The position numbers and the translations under genes are program-made. Of a DNA stretch of 64,000 nucleotides, positions 20,101-34,001 are shown piece after piece. Each line of letters begins with the position of its first letter. The first letter of the stretch is position 1. The notes under the pieces are model-generated. The model saw nothing but the letters and a program-made list of their open reading frames with translations, had not been told where the DNA came from and searched no databases. Source of the stretch: Balanoglossus misakiensis (Eukaryota > Hemichordata); contig CM082584.2 in the NCBI GenBank assembly GCA_040954595.2, positions 13,206,001 through 13,270,000 on the forward strand, given 5' to 3'.

Positions 20101-23100
20101 AAAGTACAGTACCTGTAACATGCTATAAATTCACAGACTGTGGTCTGTTTTGTTTTCTAGTTTAATAAGAAAATCTTTGACAGAAGCTGATGGAATTTGA
20201 TCATGTACTCACGAAATTAACAGTATCCATCATTGGAGATGATTTACTGGCAGCTATTCTTGCATTGTCCAGCTGAAAGTCAACAAAAAAACATGTCAAC
20301 TATGGAAGCGAGTCATGAAAGAGTGGGATAGCAACCTTTATGTCATTTCAACCTTGCAGTATAAGGTTATCGAAGATATTCTTACCTTTTCTTGAGTTTC
20401 TTGGCTTTTACTGACATGTAAGGCCAGATAATTCATAACTTGAGGTTCTAAACCACTCAGTGATTCTAAGAGAGCTATTACTAACTGGGTCATGTGGGGT
20501 TGTAACAGTTTGCCAGCATTTTTGCTGATCTTCACCAAAGTCTGCAGGCTGAGAAGAGAAGTGTAAAAATTTGTCAACATGCATTGCTAATTGTGTTTTG
20601 TAAAATGCAAGGTAGACTACAGACAGCACAAACAGATAGTTACCATATTGCTCGTATTTCCTCCACTTTGCTGGGCAGATACTTGAGCAAGATCGGCAGA
20701 ACAAGACCTATAGCTTGTTCACCCACTGTGCCTTGGTTCAAATCACACAGCTTGATTGCAGCTCTTGTCAATGTCTTCAGAGCACTGTCTGCTGCTAGTC
20801 TCACAGATTCCTGTCAAATACAGACAAGGTTTGTGAAAACGGGTATGCTCATGTGCATACGAACAAAAATCCGCACTGCGATATGAACATTCCACAATCC
20901 TCGATAGTACAAACTTCGAGATGTGTTTATTTTCACCAAGGTCGCAGTCACTGACCATAGTACTGTGAATGAAGTTTATCAGTTTTTTTATCAATCAATG
21001 AAGAGCATGACATGACTGATGCTCGCTGTGTTTACTCTGATTAGCAATCAGACAACATTAAAGGATGCCGATGTTTGTATTACCTGGAATGAACCCACCT
21101 GTAGACAGAATGATACACATACAAGTAACTGTGCACTATACCACACCATTACAATGTGAGGGGTTTTAATCTCCATCAATACACAGTTTAATTATTCACC
21201 AGTACACGCAATTCTCACCTTAATATCGTCTCTGACCCTGAAACACGTTTCTAAAAGTTCCGGCAGATGCTCCACCACGGGGTCCAAGTCTCTGCCTCGC
21301 AGTAAATCACTCAGGGCAAGGCAGCTGTAGACAGAGAAACCAGAATAAGCCTTGTGTCAATTTACACAGATTGGAAATTTACACAGATCAGCCACATTAA
21401 GTGACCATTCATGGGGTCTATGGAAACCCTTGAATTACAAGTACTGTTAGTCCTCCTTAGGTGCATTGCTACGCTATGTGGCAGTTGCTGTGTGGAGTGA
21501 GTTTGGTAAATCCAGATAATCCACAGTGCAGTCAATCAAAAAATCCTGCAATGTCTTCCTGTTTGGTATCGTCACAGGTACACATAAGAACATTGATTCC
21601 TCTCTTCAAAATGATTTTTAAAAATTCACCAAGACATACCTAGATTCTCGTGTTCTCCACATATTACTGGTCAGATTTGCCAACAGATCTTGAAGAATCT
21701 CCTTCAGATACATATCAACCTGAAAAATGCCATCAAACGTGTGTCAGGTCTACAGAATTCGTGGACAAACTCAGTAATCACCAACAATATTAATTCCACT
21801 CACAGTTTTCTTGTTGTCAGAGACCACAGCATTCCATATGCTTGTCATAGACTGCCGTATTTGAGGATTGGGATCGTACTGGTAGCGGTACAGTTTTGGT
21901 ACAATCTTGGGCAGATAGGGGGCTAACTGCTCTCCCGCCTGTGCCATGATAGTGCTGAAACCAAATGCTGCTCCCTGGGAGACCATAAAAAGATTAAGAT
22001 TTCACAATGAGGTTTCACAAGATCTTGACATTCAGATAAACATGGTATTTATTTGGAAGTGTGACACGGAACTTGTGGTGATAACTTTTTTGTGGGAAAC
22101 TGAATATTTGCCGTGTTCATGTCAGAGAAACACATACACAAAGATAAGTTATCGATGTCAGCCATTTACAAGATAACAGGAAATAAGTCAAAATGATTTT
22201 CAAATCAATTCAAAGTTCATTTTCATGAGGATAACAGTGGTAAATTTATTCAATCTTGTAGGTTTTAGTACAGTCACAAATATTTGATTTTCTGTTTATT
22301 GTAGAAGGATATTCATGGTTTGAGACGATCAGAAAGCCCATCAAAAAGGTGTATAACATGACAGAATTGAACTCTTATCATGTTATTGTCCATCGACACC
22401 TCCTGTAACAGGTAAACACGCAATTATCACCAATTATCATCAGCATCAGTCAGACAGGTTTGCAGTAGGGCAGTGACTGCTGGCAGAGTGTTATCAAGAG
22501 GAACTAAGTTGAGCGTTACAATGTTTGCATTCAAACTTCTGCAGACTCTGCTGGCTTTACACTGCATACAAGCAGCTAGCCTGGGAGAGCTATCTTCACC
22601 GGTGCTACATGACCGTAACCCCTGCCTGGTCAGTAGTGAATGCCTCCAGTCTAACACATGTGCTTACACATACATCATCTCCGGTCAGGACACAGACTGT
22701 CGACATCCGGAGACAGTTCTCGATGTTGACGTCAACATCGAGAAGCAAGAAAGAGCCATTGATGTCCTCAAGTTCATGATCGGGACCCAAGAGGAGAAGA
22801 TGGACCGGGCTGCAGCACAACAATCTAGAAAGTGCCGACAACTGACACGTCATATTGAAATGCTCCAGGCAAAGATACCACACCTCGAGACAAGACTCTC
22901 AGAGATCACCCAAGAAATGCAGAATCACAAGAGGCAAGACGAGCTGGAAAGTACACAAGGTAAAACAAAATCTACACGTTCACATGGACTGAGAGTAACA
23001 CACATTAACTCATTGAAAAACATCACTTAGATATCACATAATTACAACAGAGATTTCTCTTTTGAGCTGAAGAAGTTTAACATTTTGATATCAGTTCTGA

Positions 23101-26100
23101 CATGTCCTAGACACCCGTGAATTAAGGGGAAAAAACAAGCCAAAGTACAGTAATTGCCGTTAAATGACGAGTCGGCTACTTTGAAATCACCCCTCCTCAC
23201 GGAATAATTGACTGCAAAAGATTTTTTATCGCAGTTATCAAGATAAGACCACCAGTATTGTTTGTTTGCATTGGCTATTCATATATGTGCTGTGAGATCC
23301 AATCAATGGAGAGATCCATTGATCACCTAACCTTTCACCCGAGTCACTGACCTTCGACCTTTCCCACGGGCCAGTCTCTCAACACATGTACCAGAGGTAG
23401 TTCCTTAATTCAAGTTGCGGACATCTGGAACTCATACTATTCCTTCCCTCACCACAAGACACTTTTCAAAACTATCAACGTATAACTTGCTTCATCACCC
23501 TCTGACCGCATAATTCTACTTGGCATGACTAGGCAGCATTTCAGAGTAAAGTACCCTAAATGTGAATGGCCCCTAGATAACATTAGATGAACCCGGGCAA
23601 AAAGGCAGGTTATAGACCTCATCAATTGACACCTTGTGTACATAAATTGTGGACATTCCCCACGTGAGAAGTGATAAGGACCATTTTATTGGATGTGATA
23701 AGAAACTATTTGGTTACAGGTGAACAATCTAAGCCAATGCTCTGATTTTCAGTTAACTACAAATTTTAAACCAAAGAGCATGTACATTGTACAAGTGCAA
23801 TTATCTAAATAGCAATTTTTTTCTGATCGTTTTATCCCTGTCTTTGTCCCAGGAACAGATACTTTCTGTCCCACTGGTGCTGTTTCCACTATCAGACCCG
23901 GGTGCTTCCATCACTTCCAGAACATCTCCACAGTCATTGGGAGAAGAGTCAAGTCATTCCGCATCAACGACACCTTGTATCTGGCTGTGCCTAACATCCA
24001 TAAGACCATCCTGTACAGGTGGCAGTCAGGCAAGTTTCAACACTACCAGGACCTCCACACTCAAAACGTCAGGGGTGCTGAGTACTTCTCAATAGATGGG
24101 CAACACTACCTTGCTCTAGCCAAATTCAGGGAGGGGAGAGATCAGTATCAGACGAGCTCCCCTATCTACAAATGGGATGGTCTGAGGTTTCAGGTCTACC
24201 AGCTGATTCCCACTACTGGAGCTTTTGACTGGATGTATTTTAAAGTCCAGGCCACTACTGGTCTTCAACATTTTCTGGTGATGGTAAACAGCGCTCCAAA
24301 CCATGGGTCCAGTAAGATTGCAAACATTATTTCCCTGTGGGATAAGGAACACTTTCTCCCCATCCAAAGCATTCTAACAGGAAAGACGAAGCATGCCTCA
24401 TCGTTCACCATCGACAGCCAGACATACATCACCTTTGCAATATTTGAGGACAACAATTCACATGAAGTGAACTCACAAATATACAAAGTTCACTCTGCTA
24501 CGTCTGGTCCAAGCATTGGATATCACGAAACACTGCCAATAGCCGGTGGATCCTATGCGATGGTTCCCTTCACTCACAACGGGCGGACATACCTGATGGA
24601 CGTCATACGTCAAGACGATGTCAAAACATTCTCTACACTGTCTCCTGTCTACTCTTGGCAGGGGGATAGGTTTGAAGTACTTCAGAGGATTCCGACCGAA
24701 GGAGCACGGATGGCCTGCCCGTTTCAGATCATGGGAGATCTGTTCTTAGCTGTGGCTAATTGGAGAGGTCAGCTCACTTACAGGGTTGACTCTGTCGTCT
24801 ATAGATTTGTTGACGATCAGTTTGTGGAATATCAGAGACTTCCGACCACAGCTGCTTCTGACTGCGAAGTGTTCTATAGTGGGAACAGTGTCTATTTGAT
24901 GTTTTCAAATGCGTCAGATGATCCTGAATCTGTGTCATTCATATTTAAGATGGATGGGGCCACTGAGCCTTAGACATAGGTGTGTGTGTGTGTGTGCAAC
25001 TCTTGTGGCTAGACTCATGGGCCAGGCTGTTAGTTTTTGTGACTGAACTGGTATTATTTTGCTCAAACTAGCTGGTACCTTATTCCTCATAAAGCTGATC
25101 AATCAATCAAACCTCTATCACTCCATAAAGTTAGCAGATAATGACTGTTTGGTGATCATGGTGTCTATATCTCTCCCCAAAACTTCCGTTATCACTGTCT
25201 GGTGATTGTGCTTATCATACAAGCTCAATAAAACGCTAAGAAAAGATAAACATTGTACCTTTTTGGAGTTCCACATCGCATTGTGGTTGGCAAGATGCAT
25301 GAATTTGTAGACCAAGTCTGGCTGGTTGAGGTCACTGGCTAGCGAACACAGCTCCTTGTATGTTGAGAGGCTACCTCTGCAATAGTTCAAAAAGTTGGTC
25401 TAGATGTAGTCTTTACATGTATTTAGCTGATTTTTATGGTAAATAAAAAGGTTTTCTCTTCTTCAGTCTGTACATGGCCTTGGAAGACCTAGTCTGATAT
25501 CAGGTCAGTTCAGATCCAACAGTTAGTTAGTTAATGAACTCACCCTGTTGGTGATTGGCCAAGGGCACCTTCATGGAAAACTTGAGTATCTTCAGTGACA
25601 GTCTGCGTGGACCTGAAAAGTGAAGACAGTGATCGGAAATTCTAGCATTACTTCAACTTGGTCTTGTCCATGTGAATACAGTAGTTTGTTAACATGAAGT
25701 TTTAGCACATGGATTTGGGTACCACCTATGGTGAAACTCAAAGAGGTACTACAGAGGCATGTGATGAGAAAGATCTAAGAACACTGGGGTAGCTTACTTT
25801 CTGCCTGTGGTGAGAGTTTCAACTAAAGCTGAGACCAGGTTTTGCCGACTTTCACTACTGCTCTGGTCGTACACCAAGCCCAGGCCTTTTGATGCAGCAT
25901 CTTGAGTGAATTCTGTGACAGACATACAAAGGGAAATAAGAAATACATCATCCATGAAAATTGTATCCCACTATGTGCACATCCAGAAAAACAATAACAA
26001 AAGCAGTGACAATGTTTGGCCGCTGAGGGCATCAGCCTATACAAGCAATCCAACAGTAGCATTCATCTTCATTGAAGCATTCACCTTCACTGGATAACTT

Positions 26101-29100
26101 ACCATCATTTTCAGTCAGCATGTTCATGAATGCAACTTGGAGTTGCTGTAACTTGCTCTGGATTGCTGGGTGAGATCCTGACTTCTTGACGAGTGACAAC
26201 AGCCACAAACAACTTGCCTGGAAAGAAGACATGGAGGTACTTTCATACATGACAAAATACTTTATGCGAACTATGATATCAGTATTTCAACCTTTGTCTT
26301 TCTTGAAAGGTTACATAGCCCTTACTTCCAACGCACATACCTGTCTGACATGTGGAACTTGATCCACACTGTATTTGGTTAGAATGGTTTCTACAAGCCA
26401 TTCCATATCATCTTGACTTCCTTCACTCTCATCAGCTGTAAGCTGTTTCTCCTCCTCAGTCCACATATCTCTCCTGGCTGGTGACCTTTGACCCAGTGCA
26501 GCACAGTTCAACGCTTCCCCAACAGAGAAATGTAAATGCACTTGTCTCTCCTGAAAATCCACACGGAAAGAAAAAAACATGGATGATGATCAGTATCAAT
26601 GAAGTCCACAGTCTTCCTCTTCAGTGCAACACACACATGCAAACTCCATGTTGGATCAGAATGGCTGGCGAGTGTTAATGGGTATCTCACTCACCTTGGT
26701 TGAATCTAGCAATCCTTGAAGAACTCTTCTAGTATTCGGGAACTCATTGGCACCAACAGGCAGATAGCCCAGTGCCAGACATGCTTTCTCTTTCACCTTG
26801 TTAGCTTCTTTACTGGACTGTATCTTAGCAGCCAACTTGTCAACAACCAATAACTTTGTACAGTGTTTGGCTGCAGAGCTGTCTTTCTTTGCACTCTTCT
26901 GATCAGATCCTTCACTGCTGCTTTTTCCGTCGTCCACTTGGCCATCTTCCAGGGGCAGATTTCCATTCCTTCCAATCTCTCCAATGGCCAGACATGCACC
27001 ACCATTCAGCAGTGCCTGTGAACTGTCCATGGTGGAAACTGCAAGATGGAAATAGTTCACTTCAGGATAATGATGATTTCATAGCCAATGTCTGACAGAT
27101 ACACATGCATCACACATATAAGAATAACACTCAGCAGCTAACTCACACCATGCATACAACAAACCTTGCTGTACCAACTCACCAATAGTTTTCACTGCAT
27201 CAGCAATGGCTTCATTCAGCTGTTCCGAAGCCACAGTGTCTTCCAAATCTGTCTCCATGTCATGCACTGTTACATCAGACTTCTTCCTGTACAGGTATCT
27301 ACCAATCAGGTATCCCAACGCTAACAGTGACCCATGCTGAGTTTCCAACCTCTGGAAAAGACAAGCTCTGTGATTGGTGGATTTCAACATCAACCACTGT
27401 TCTCCCATGATTGAGTACGAGACAATATAATACATGCAATCTAACTTTGCATCGCACATGTAGTTTTCTTATGAAGTTTACCTGGTCACTGATATTCTTG
27501 GTCAACTCCTTGACCACCTTCAGGAGTCTGCTGCTGTCCAGAGTACATGCAACTACAGCAAACAGCTGAGCTGCACTCTCTCTCATCTCTTCACGGCTGG
27601 AATGCATCAAAGCCTGTTGAGAAAATGAAACGGTGCGGTTATTACATGATCAAACAACAGTGTTGTTTGCAGGACAATTCCAATTTCATCAATCTGCAGT
27701 CAATGGAGACGCCTGTCAGTCAGATATCAGTCAGGTATACAGCAGACGGCAGACAGATGGTGTGATATAGTGACTATGAGAAGAAGCATGAGAGCATACC
27801 TTGATCCATTCCAATTTATCCACAAACTGAGCAGCTAGTTTATTAGCAGCTACAGCTAAGATCTCCAACAGACAGTACATGGCCGTCTGGCTGGTTGAAG
27901 CTGATAGCAACTGTCTGGTCATATCCACATAGATCTGCACAGGTCCTTTGGATGGGTCCTTGCCAGCTCTCAGCAGTTTGTTGACATAAACACTGATGGT
28001 CGGTGCTTGTTCAATGCAGGGGTCACTCAGATTAGCGTCTATAGAGAGCCCAGCTGCATAGGCTAGACACATCCTCATGTATATTAAGACCTTTGAAGGA
28101 AATGCACAATGTTAATGGATGTCAGCAGAGACCTAGAGGCTTGAAGTCTCATGATTTTGTTTAGCATAGTTTTTGACACAGGTCTGCATCGCAACATCTC
28201 AGATATGGACTGCATGTAGACGATGTCTTACCTCATTAAATATGGTTGGATTGAAAGACAGGTGGGTGGTGCCAATCACATGTCTGGCCTGACTCTTCAA
28301 TCGCTGGGCTGCCTGGGGAAAACATACAACACACTGGTTAAGTACCTGTGCTCTGAATCAACAGAGGATCTCTAAATCATTATGGATCTTTTACTTCACA
28401 AGTCTCTCACAGATTATCCGTATAGACGGAATGGAAGGAAACAGAAAAGGGACCAAACTTACCTTTTCCTTGATATAATTAGCTAGTTCAGTGAAATCAG
28501 GGAATGGCTTCCATTCTTTGGTGTCGTCTTTATCATCTGGTTTTGTTGGAGTTCTCAGAGCCTTTGTGGCTTCACCATGTATATCCTCTTTCCTGTGGAG
28601 TCCAAGAATTTGACAAAGTGTCAATGTCTATGTCTGTCTACAGATGTGGTCAATTGCTACATGCATATGCATTATATCTGCAGATTCATCTCTGTCATAT
28701 CCAATGGTGTGGTACAATGTCCTGTGCATACGGTATTTGCATTTTACGGCAGATCCACCTGTTAAATATAGCCAATGATAAAGTTATCAATGCAACTACT
28801 TACAAATCTCCTGATGCCAGTAACAGTGCATATCTGGATGGGATGTGAGTTGGTGGGAACACAGCAATCGCATACTGTACAGCAATCACCCGGGCCTGAG
28901 CTTCATTCTGTGCATGCGGAGAGACATGGTAATCTGATGTTATCAGTAAAATAATCATTTGCCTGTGAAACAAAGATGTAGACTTTAATTCACACATAAT
29001 GATGTACACAGAAAGCACAAATCCACTTACATTTTCTACATTGCTCATCACCAATGCTTCCATCAGCTTCACATTCGGTCCCTCCACATTCTTCAAAGCA

Positions 29101-32100
29101 GGTGTCATCATAGACAGTGCTTCTTGTACATGAAGTCTGGTTTCCTTGTCTTCAGTCTGTAGGAACATACAAATAACTTTTTAGAGTTGTCACTCGTGAT
29201 AGAATGCAATAGTGACAGGGTTTTATTGCTGGAAACTATTTCATTGAAATGGGTAAGTTTTGCTTCAGTGTTATCCAATGTGTTCTATAAGAGTACAGGT
29301 GTGTTTATTGTATCATGTAGTTTCAGAGCAAACCTACTTTGCACATTGCTTCAAAAAACAGCTGTATCATGCCAATATCTTTGGTCACCATAATGGGTAC
29401 TCTCCTGTAGATTGAAAATTACCAAAAAAACTGATTAATATTTATTAATGATTCACATCACTACATCTAGGAACATTTGAATTTTGGATGATTTGAATGA
29501 TATACATATAATTTCATTCCAATCTTACCTTGCAATTTTGCCAACTGCAACATACCCAAGTCCTTTCAGTTGATTATTCTGTGAGAAGAACACAAGACAA
29601 TAAAATGTTGTCAAGTTCATTTTCAGCAATATGTGCACCACATAAGAACTCATTTTTTGGAAAAATTATCATGACTTACATCTTTTGAGTTTCCAATGAG
29701 TTTTAACATTCCTGACATGAGTACAGGCGCCATTGGTGTTATCTTGGTATCACTACAACACAGACATAGATGATGGACAAACTGCACTGCATTCACTTTC
29801 AACTTGTTGTTGGTGTTGTTACCAAATAAACAATCAAACACAATCTGAAATAGAGGAAATGAGAAAATGAAACATGAATATCTAAAACACACAGTGCTAC
29901 TTATTCATTTCTTATAACACACCTAAATTTGGCTGATGCAAAAGTGCATCTCTCAGTCCTATGATTCAAGAATTATGAATGAAGAATACCTGAATGGAAG
30001 ATGGAAATTGTTCGCAAGCTTCTCTTGATTTCAAGAGGAATGGGAACAATTTCATTCGGATTCTGGTGCTGGCTGGTGTGCGTCTGTCTTCGGGTTTGAC
30101 CTGTGGTTTCTGGACAATGGACAAACAAGTCGTCATTGAAACCTGAGGCATCATTTACTCTCATAATAAGTCACAAAATTTATCTGATATTTATTGTAGA
30201 AAACACTACCAGTACATATACTGCATCCAAGTATCAAAACAGCAAATATTTACCTGTCCTTTGACGACCACAGTACCCTGAAATATACTGTACATCTTCT
30301 TGACAATGATGGGATCATTCCAATCAATACCACTGTCAAAGAAAAATATGATAGATTGTATATCACATGACATTCAAGAAACGATATCAAAGTTTGAAAT
30401 TTTGAAGTATATATCCTGACTACCTTTGCATTCTCTTCAATTCCAGATCAGCAGCAGTGGCCACACTGTGTCTCGTATCAGAACATCCAACAATCAAATG
30501 GCATACAACATCTTGTTCTGTCAGGATGTCTGCACCCAGGAAATTCAGGATTCCAACTTTGTTCTGCAAGCAGAGAGCAAAGAAGAATGTAGTGTTTGGT
30601 ATGAGTGGCATTTGACACTTTCAGGCCTCATCTCCTAATACGAGAGTCCAGGGAGTCTGGACTTTAAAGGGAATAAACTGACAATAAGAAAGCATTACCT
30701 TCTCAATTTGTTCCGGGTCAGGAATATTCTCCCCCAACACTCTCTTCATTGCATTCTGACTCAGACCGGCTGTGGGACTGGCTGCTGCAGCTGCCACTGA
30801 GCTGGCTGGTGCTGAACTTGGTCGACTTCTTCCAGACGTCCCCGGGGCTCCTGGTGCACTTGGGGGTTCCGGTGGACCAGGGGCTGCTGCTGTACCTGGC
30901 CTTTCTTGGGTAGTTCCTCTGTTTGCATGGATGAATTTTGAATAGAAATTATTTCTGTTTAAACACTGCTGTTTTGTGAACAGGATACGATCTTCACGCA
31001 CAGATGTTGACTGTATTTTGAAACCATTCCAGTTTCAACAAAGGTTTATAATCTCAGAATACTCACCCATAAGTGTAAGGTAGGAATAAATAATCCAACA
31101 TGAAATCTAAGAGCAGTTTCACAGTCTTTGGTCTCTCACTCAATCCAAACATCACTTTTCTTTTATCAGCATCGGGGGGATATTTGTACACACTCAAGGC
31201 TGGTATCAGAAGTTGCATCAAACTGTTGAGAAAGAAATTGTTGTAATAATTACTCTCATCAAACCAATATATTATCATATTGAAGTATCCAATGGCAAAC
31301 AGAGAGATTTGCTGACTAGTGTCTGCAACAAAGGAGTATAGTCTCACCTGTCCTGTTGTGCAGCTGGTTTTCCTTCAATGCACTGAATCAAGGTTGGTGC
31401 AAGGTCTGCCTGTTTCTCCGGGGCCATTCTGGGATAGCCCATTTTGATGTACAGAATTGTAAAATTCTGGAAAAAGTCAAAATACAATGGTCTGAGTTGG
31501 CACACAATGAAGGCATCAAGCTGGACAAAAGCAAATAACTGCATACAACTCTTTCAAACAGTGGATTATACTGATCACAATGTTGGACTTACCGTTACAA
31601 AGGTTACAGCAGCAGGGTCCTGTAAATGATGAAAATAAAAGTATTGGCTATAGATAATATAGATAAATGGCAATTACTGGTAAGTACACACCACACTATG
31701 ACTGAGAAGAGAAGGCCAATGAGTCCCTTACCTGATACTGAAGCAGCAGTGGTTCCACTGGAAGCTGTATCTTGGGTCGACTTTTAATTCTTTTGTTAAT
31801 ATGTACCAGAAGTTCCATGACCTGGCAAATTAAAATCGAGAAGTAAGTACTTCATGTACATGTACCTGAAGAGTCATTCATGCATATGAAGAGGACTCTC
31901 CCCTCGCAATCACAATTAATTGCATTATATGCTCACCTTCTTACGAACTCCCTCTTGCTGACTTGACAGCTTGAGGAGAACGGGAGCCAAGAACTTGGAG
32001 ACAACATTTTGTAGTTGTTCGTCGGTTTCTGCTGATCCAACACGCAGGAATACCCTCTCCAGCAACTCTGCAATAAGAACCAAAGTTGAGTTGCATGTCA

Positions 32101-33415
32101 ACCACATACCATTGCTCTTTGGATAAACTGGATGTAGCCTGGACAACCAGGGACAAGCTCACAGGTTAGATCAGGTTGCAGTTTTTTTATTGCATCCACA
32201 GAATCATGTGTAACACCACAGATGGAAGTCAAGCTATTTATGCTGCTGACAGTACGGGCACCGGTTATACTCTCAAACATGCAAGTAATTATTTCTAGCA
32301 GTGTTTTGCTAAGTTTGGGGAATCCTGATAAACGTCATTTGGAAACTCAGGCAATGCTTTTGTTAGTCATTAATGTTATTGAATTGATGAATGAACTCTG
32401 GTAAAAGCTTTGGGTACTGCTTTATTACATTCAGTTTTATGTCAATAACTTTGCAAGAATACCAGCTTACTATTCCACAGTGTATCTGCATATGATAAAA
32501 CCTTTACTGCCCTAATGTATAATTGGTACTCCCTGTTGTACGACAGAAGGGTACTTTCAAAATTGGTCCCTTCTGTCCCGCAACCTTTGACGGCAAAATA
32601 TACATGTATACATTAGGGCAATAAAGATCAAAATGTGACTATACTGATGACATTTACTTTCAGGGTTTGATCGCGGAGTTGACTGCATTGCAGAGAAGTA
32701 TGGCTTGGCAGTTATGGTTATAGGAAAGATAGTAGTGTGCTTGAGTTGATCTCCATGACTTTTCAGAAGCTGCCACTTGGATTCACAGCTGATGTTTCTG
32801 TCACAGAGATGTTGCAGAACAGTATAATCAGTACTTAAATAATCGAGACATTTTTTCAGTTCAGTATTCCCCAAGAACAAGATCGCATCTAATGGAGGAT
32901 AGTCTTTTCCCTATGCTTTACACTGAGTTATATATCTGCACTGAAACTTACAATGAAACGTGATTACACATACATGATGATTCATTCTCCTAGTCATCTC
33001 CTACTTTTATCCAGAATTCGTATTATTGTCGTGTTCTGTCTGGGGGAAAAAGATCACCCATGGTCTGATTTCTATGGTGCCGTCATGTTTCTGTGGACAT
33101 AACTATTACTGCTTTCCGAGCAGCCATCTTAGAGGCATTCCAACTATGTCGCCTTGTGCAGTGATCGGATCGTCGTGACATGACATGCACAAAAATCAGA
33201 GCGGGTCAACAAACACATCAACGTGGTGGCGACCGGTCTCACATAGACGCTGAAATTCTCGTTTTCTCGTCGTTATTAACATTCTAAACAATTTTGATGA
33301 TGACGATACTAATGATCGTTTAGTTAACGCAATTTTCCGTCCAATGCGATTATTTTTACTCGTCCTTCAATAATTTTTAACAAGTTGACTTACCCAGTTC
33401 GTCCTGTGCAGCCAT
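17188..33415 (-). CDS. ECPAS: Proteasome adaptor and scaffold protein ECM29
   Basis: A 42-exon model summing to 1884 aa (human about 1845), with every junction in phase. It begins MAAQDEL at ATG 33415 (exon 33394-33415). The next exon (31937-32067) reads [19 protein letters not shown], nearly matching vertebrate ECM29. Later landmarks are [99 protein letters not shown] and [13 protein letters not shown]. The last exon is 17188-17327. The protein is a HEAT-repeat rod that tethers the 26S proteasome to endosomal and other compartments and acts under oxidative stress. A Pro/Ala/Ser-rich low-complexity insert lies in exon 30699-30918. Intron 21975-25258 hosts a gene on the opposite strand. A YY1-like AAGATGGC overlaps the start codon. 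Confidence 0.96.
22521..24973 (+). CDS. Secreted coiled-coil protein with EAR (EPTP) repeats, nested in an ECPAS intron
   Basis: Two exons, 22521-22959 and 23853-24973, give 519 aa. Residues 1-19 ([19 protein letters not shown]) form a signal peptide. A Cys-containing segment and a charged heptad-like coiled coil follow, around residues 75-145. The second exon is a series of about 45-residue EAR/EPTP repeats, seen as recurring [38 protein letters not shown] and VVYRFVDD motifs with F/Y-Q-x-IPT turns. EAR repeats form beta-propellers in LGI proteins and TSPEAR and bind cell-surface receptors. This protein has neither the LGI leucine-rich repeats nor the TSPEAR laminin-G domain, so a specific orthologue is not claimed. 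It lies wholly inside the intron 21975-25258 of ECPAS on the opposite strand. Confidence 0.86.
32068..33393 (-). other. ECPAS intron 1
   Basis: A 1.3-kb intron between the start-codon exon and LERVF exon; both splice sites are in phase 1. It contains a foldback element at 32502-32626 and a YY1-like AAGATGGC on the minus strand near 33122-33132, and no coding exon that I can support. Confidence 0.55.
32502..32626. mobile_element. 125-bp foldback/MITE-like element
   Basis: Terminal inverted repeats of 20 bp (32502-32521, CTTTACTGCCCTAATGTATA; 32607-32626) match at 19 of 20 positions. Inside them, a second perfect 10-bp inverted repeat (GACAGAAGGG / CCCTTCTGTC) makes the whole unit a long imperfect hairpin. 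There is no coding capacity. I cannot identify a clear target-site duplication, so assignment to a transposon superfamily is not possible. Confidence 0.55.
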
Positions 33416-34001
33416 CTTTGAGGCTGAGCAGAATGAAAGTATTGTAAACTATTTAGTTTATACGTTCGTTAGTGAAATTTACTGCTTTATAAATGATTAC
33501 ACACATCACATTAGGTTAAACTTACAATTTAATAAATAATTTTAGACTAAAAAATTGTGACTAGTGGGAAAAGAGTTCACTTTAAAAAAACCTTGTTTTT
33601 ATCAACTTTATCGAACACACAGATTAAAAAAGTCAACTTTGTTATAAGTAGCTCTTTATGTTTAGTCGAGATTTCAACTATTAAATTAAGAATTGTGTGA
33701 TTAAGTTACGTTTAAAATCCAAGATTTTATTAAAATGCATATTTTACAAAAAAGTAAGCAAATTCACAAAGTAAATTGTAATTTTGTTGCTTATTTTTAA
33801 AAGATATTTGAGAAACCGATGCTGTAAACGTTGCAACCATAGTGGTGGCTCAGCTGGTGTAAAAGTCATGTGATCGATCATGATCATGTGTGGATCTCAG
33901 CCAAAGCAAAGTTTTGTTGTGGCCTAGATCCGCTTTCCTGCTGTCAATGTTTTTAATCTGTTCCATGACTTGGTTACCATGAACCATCGTTTGCTCCAGA
34001 G
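33416..34001. promoter_or_regulatory. Divergent promoter region, ECPAS / mucolipin
   Basis: 586 bases separate the minus-strand ECPAS ATG from the plus-strand mucolipin ATG, so the two genes probably share a bidirectional upstream region. The ECPAS side has a YY1-like AAGATGGC spanning its ATG. The middle is very AT-rich (33440-33800). Transcription starts are not visible from sequence. Confidence 0.5.
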
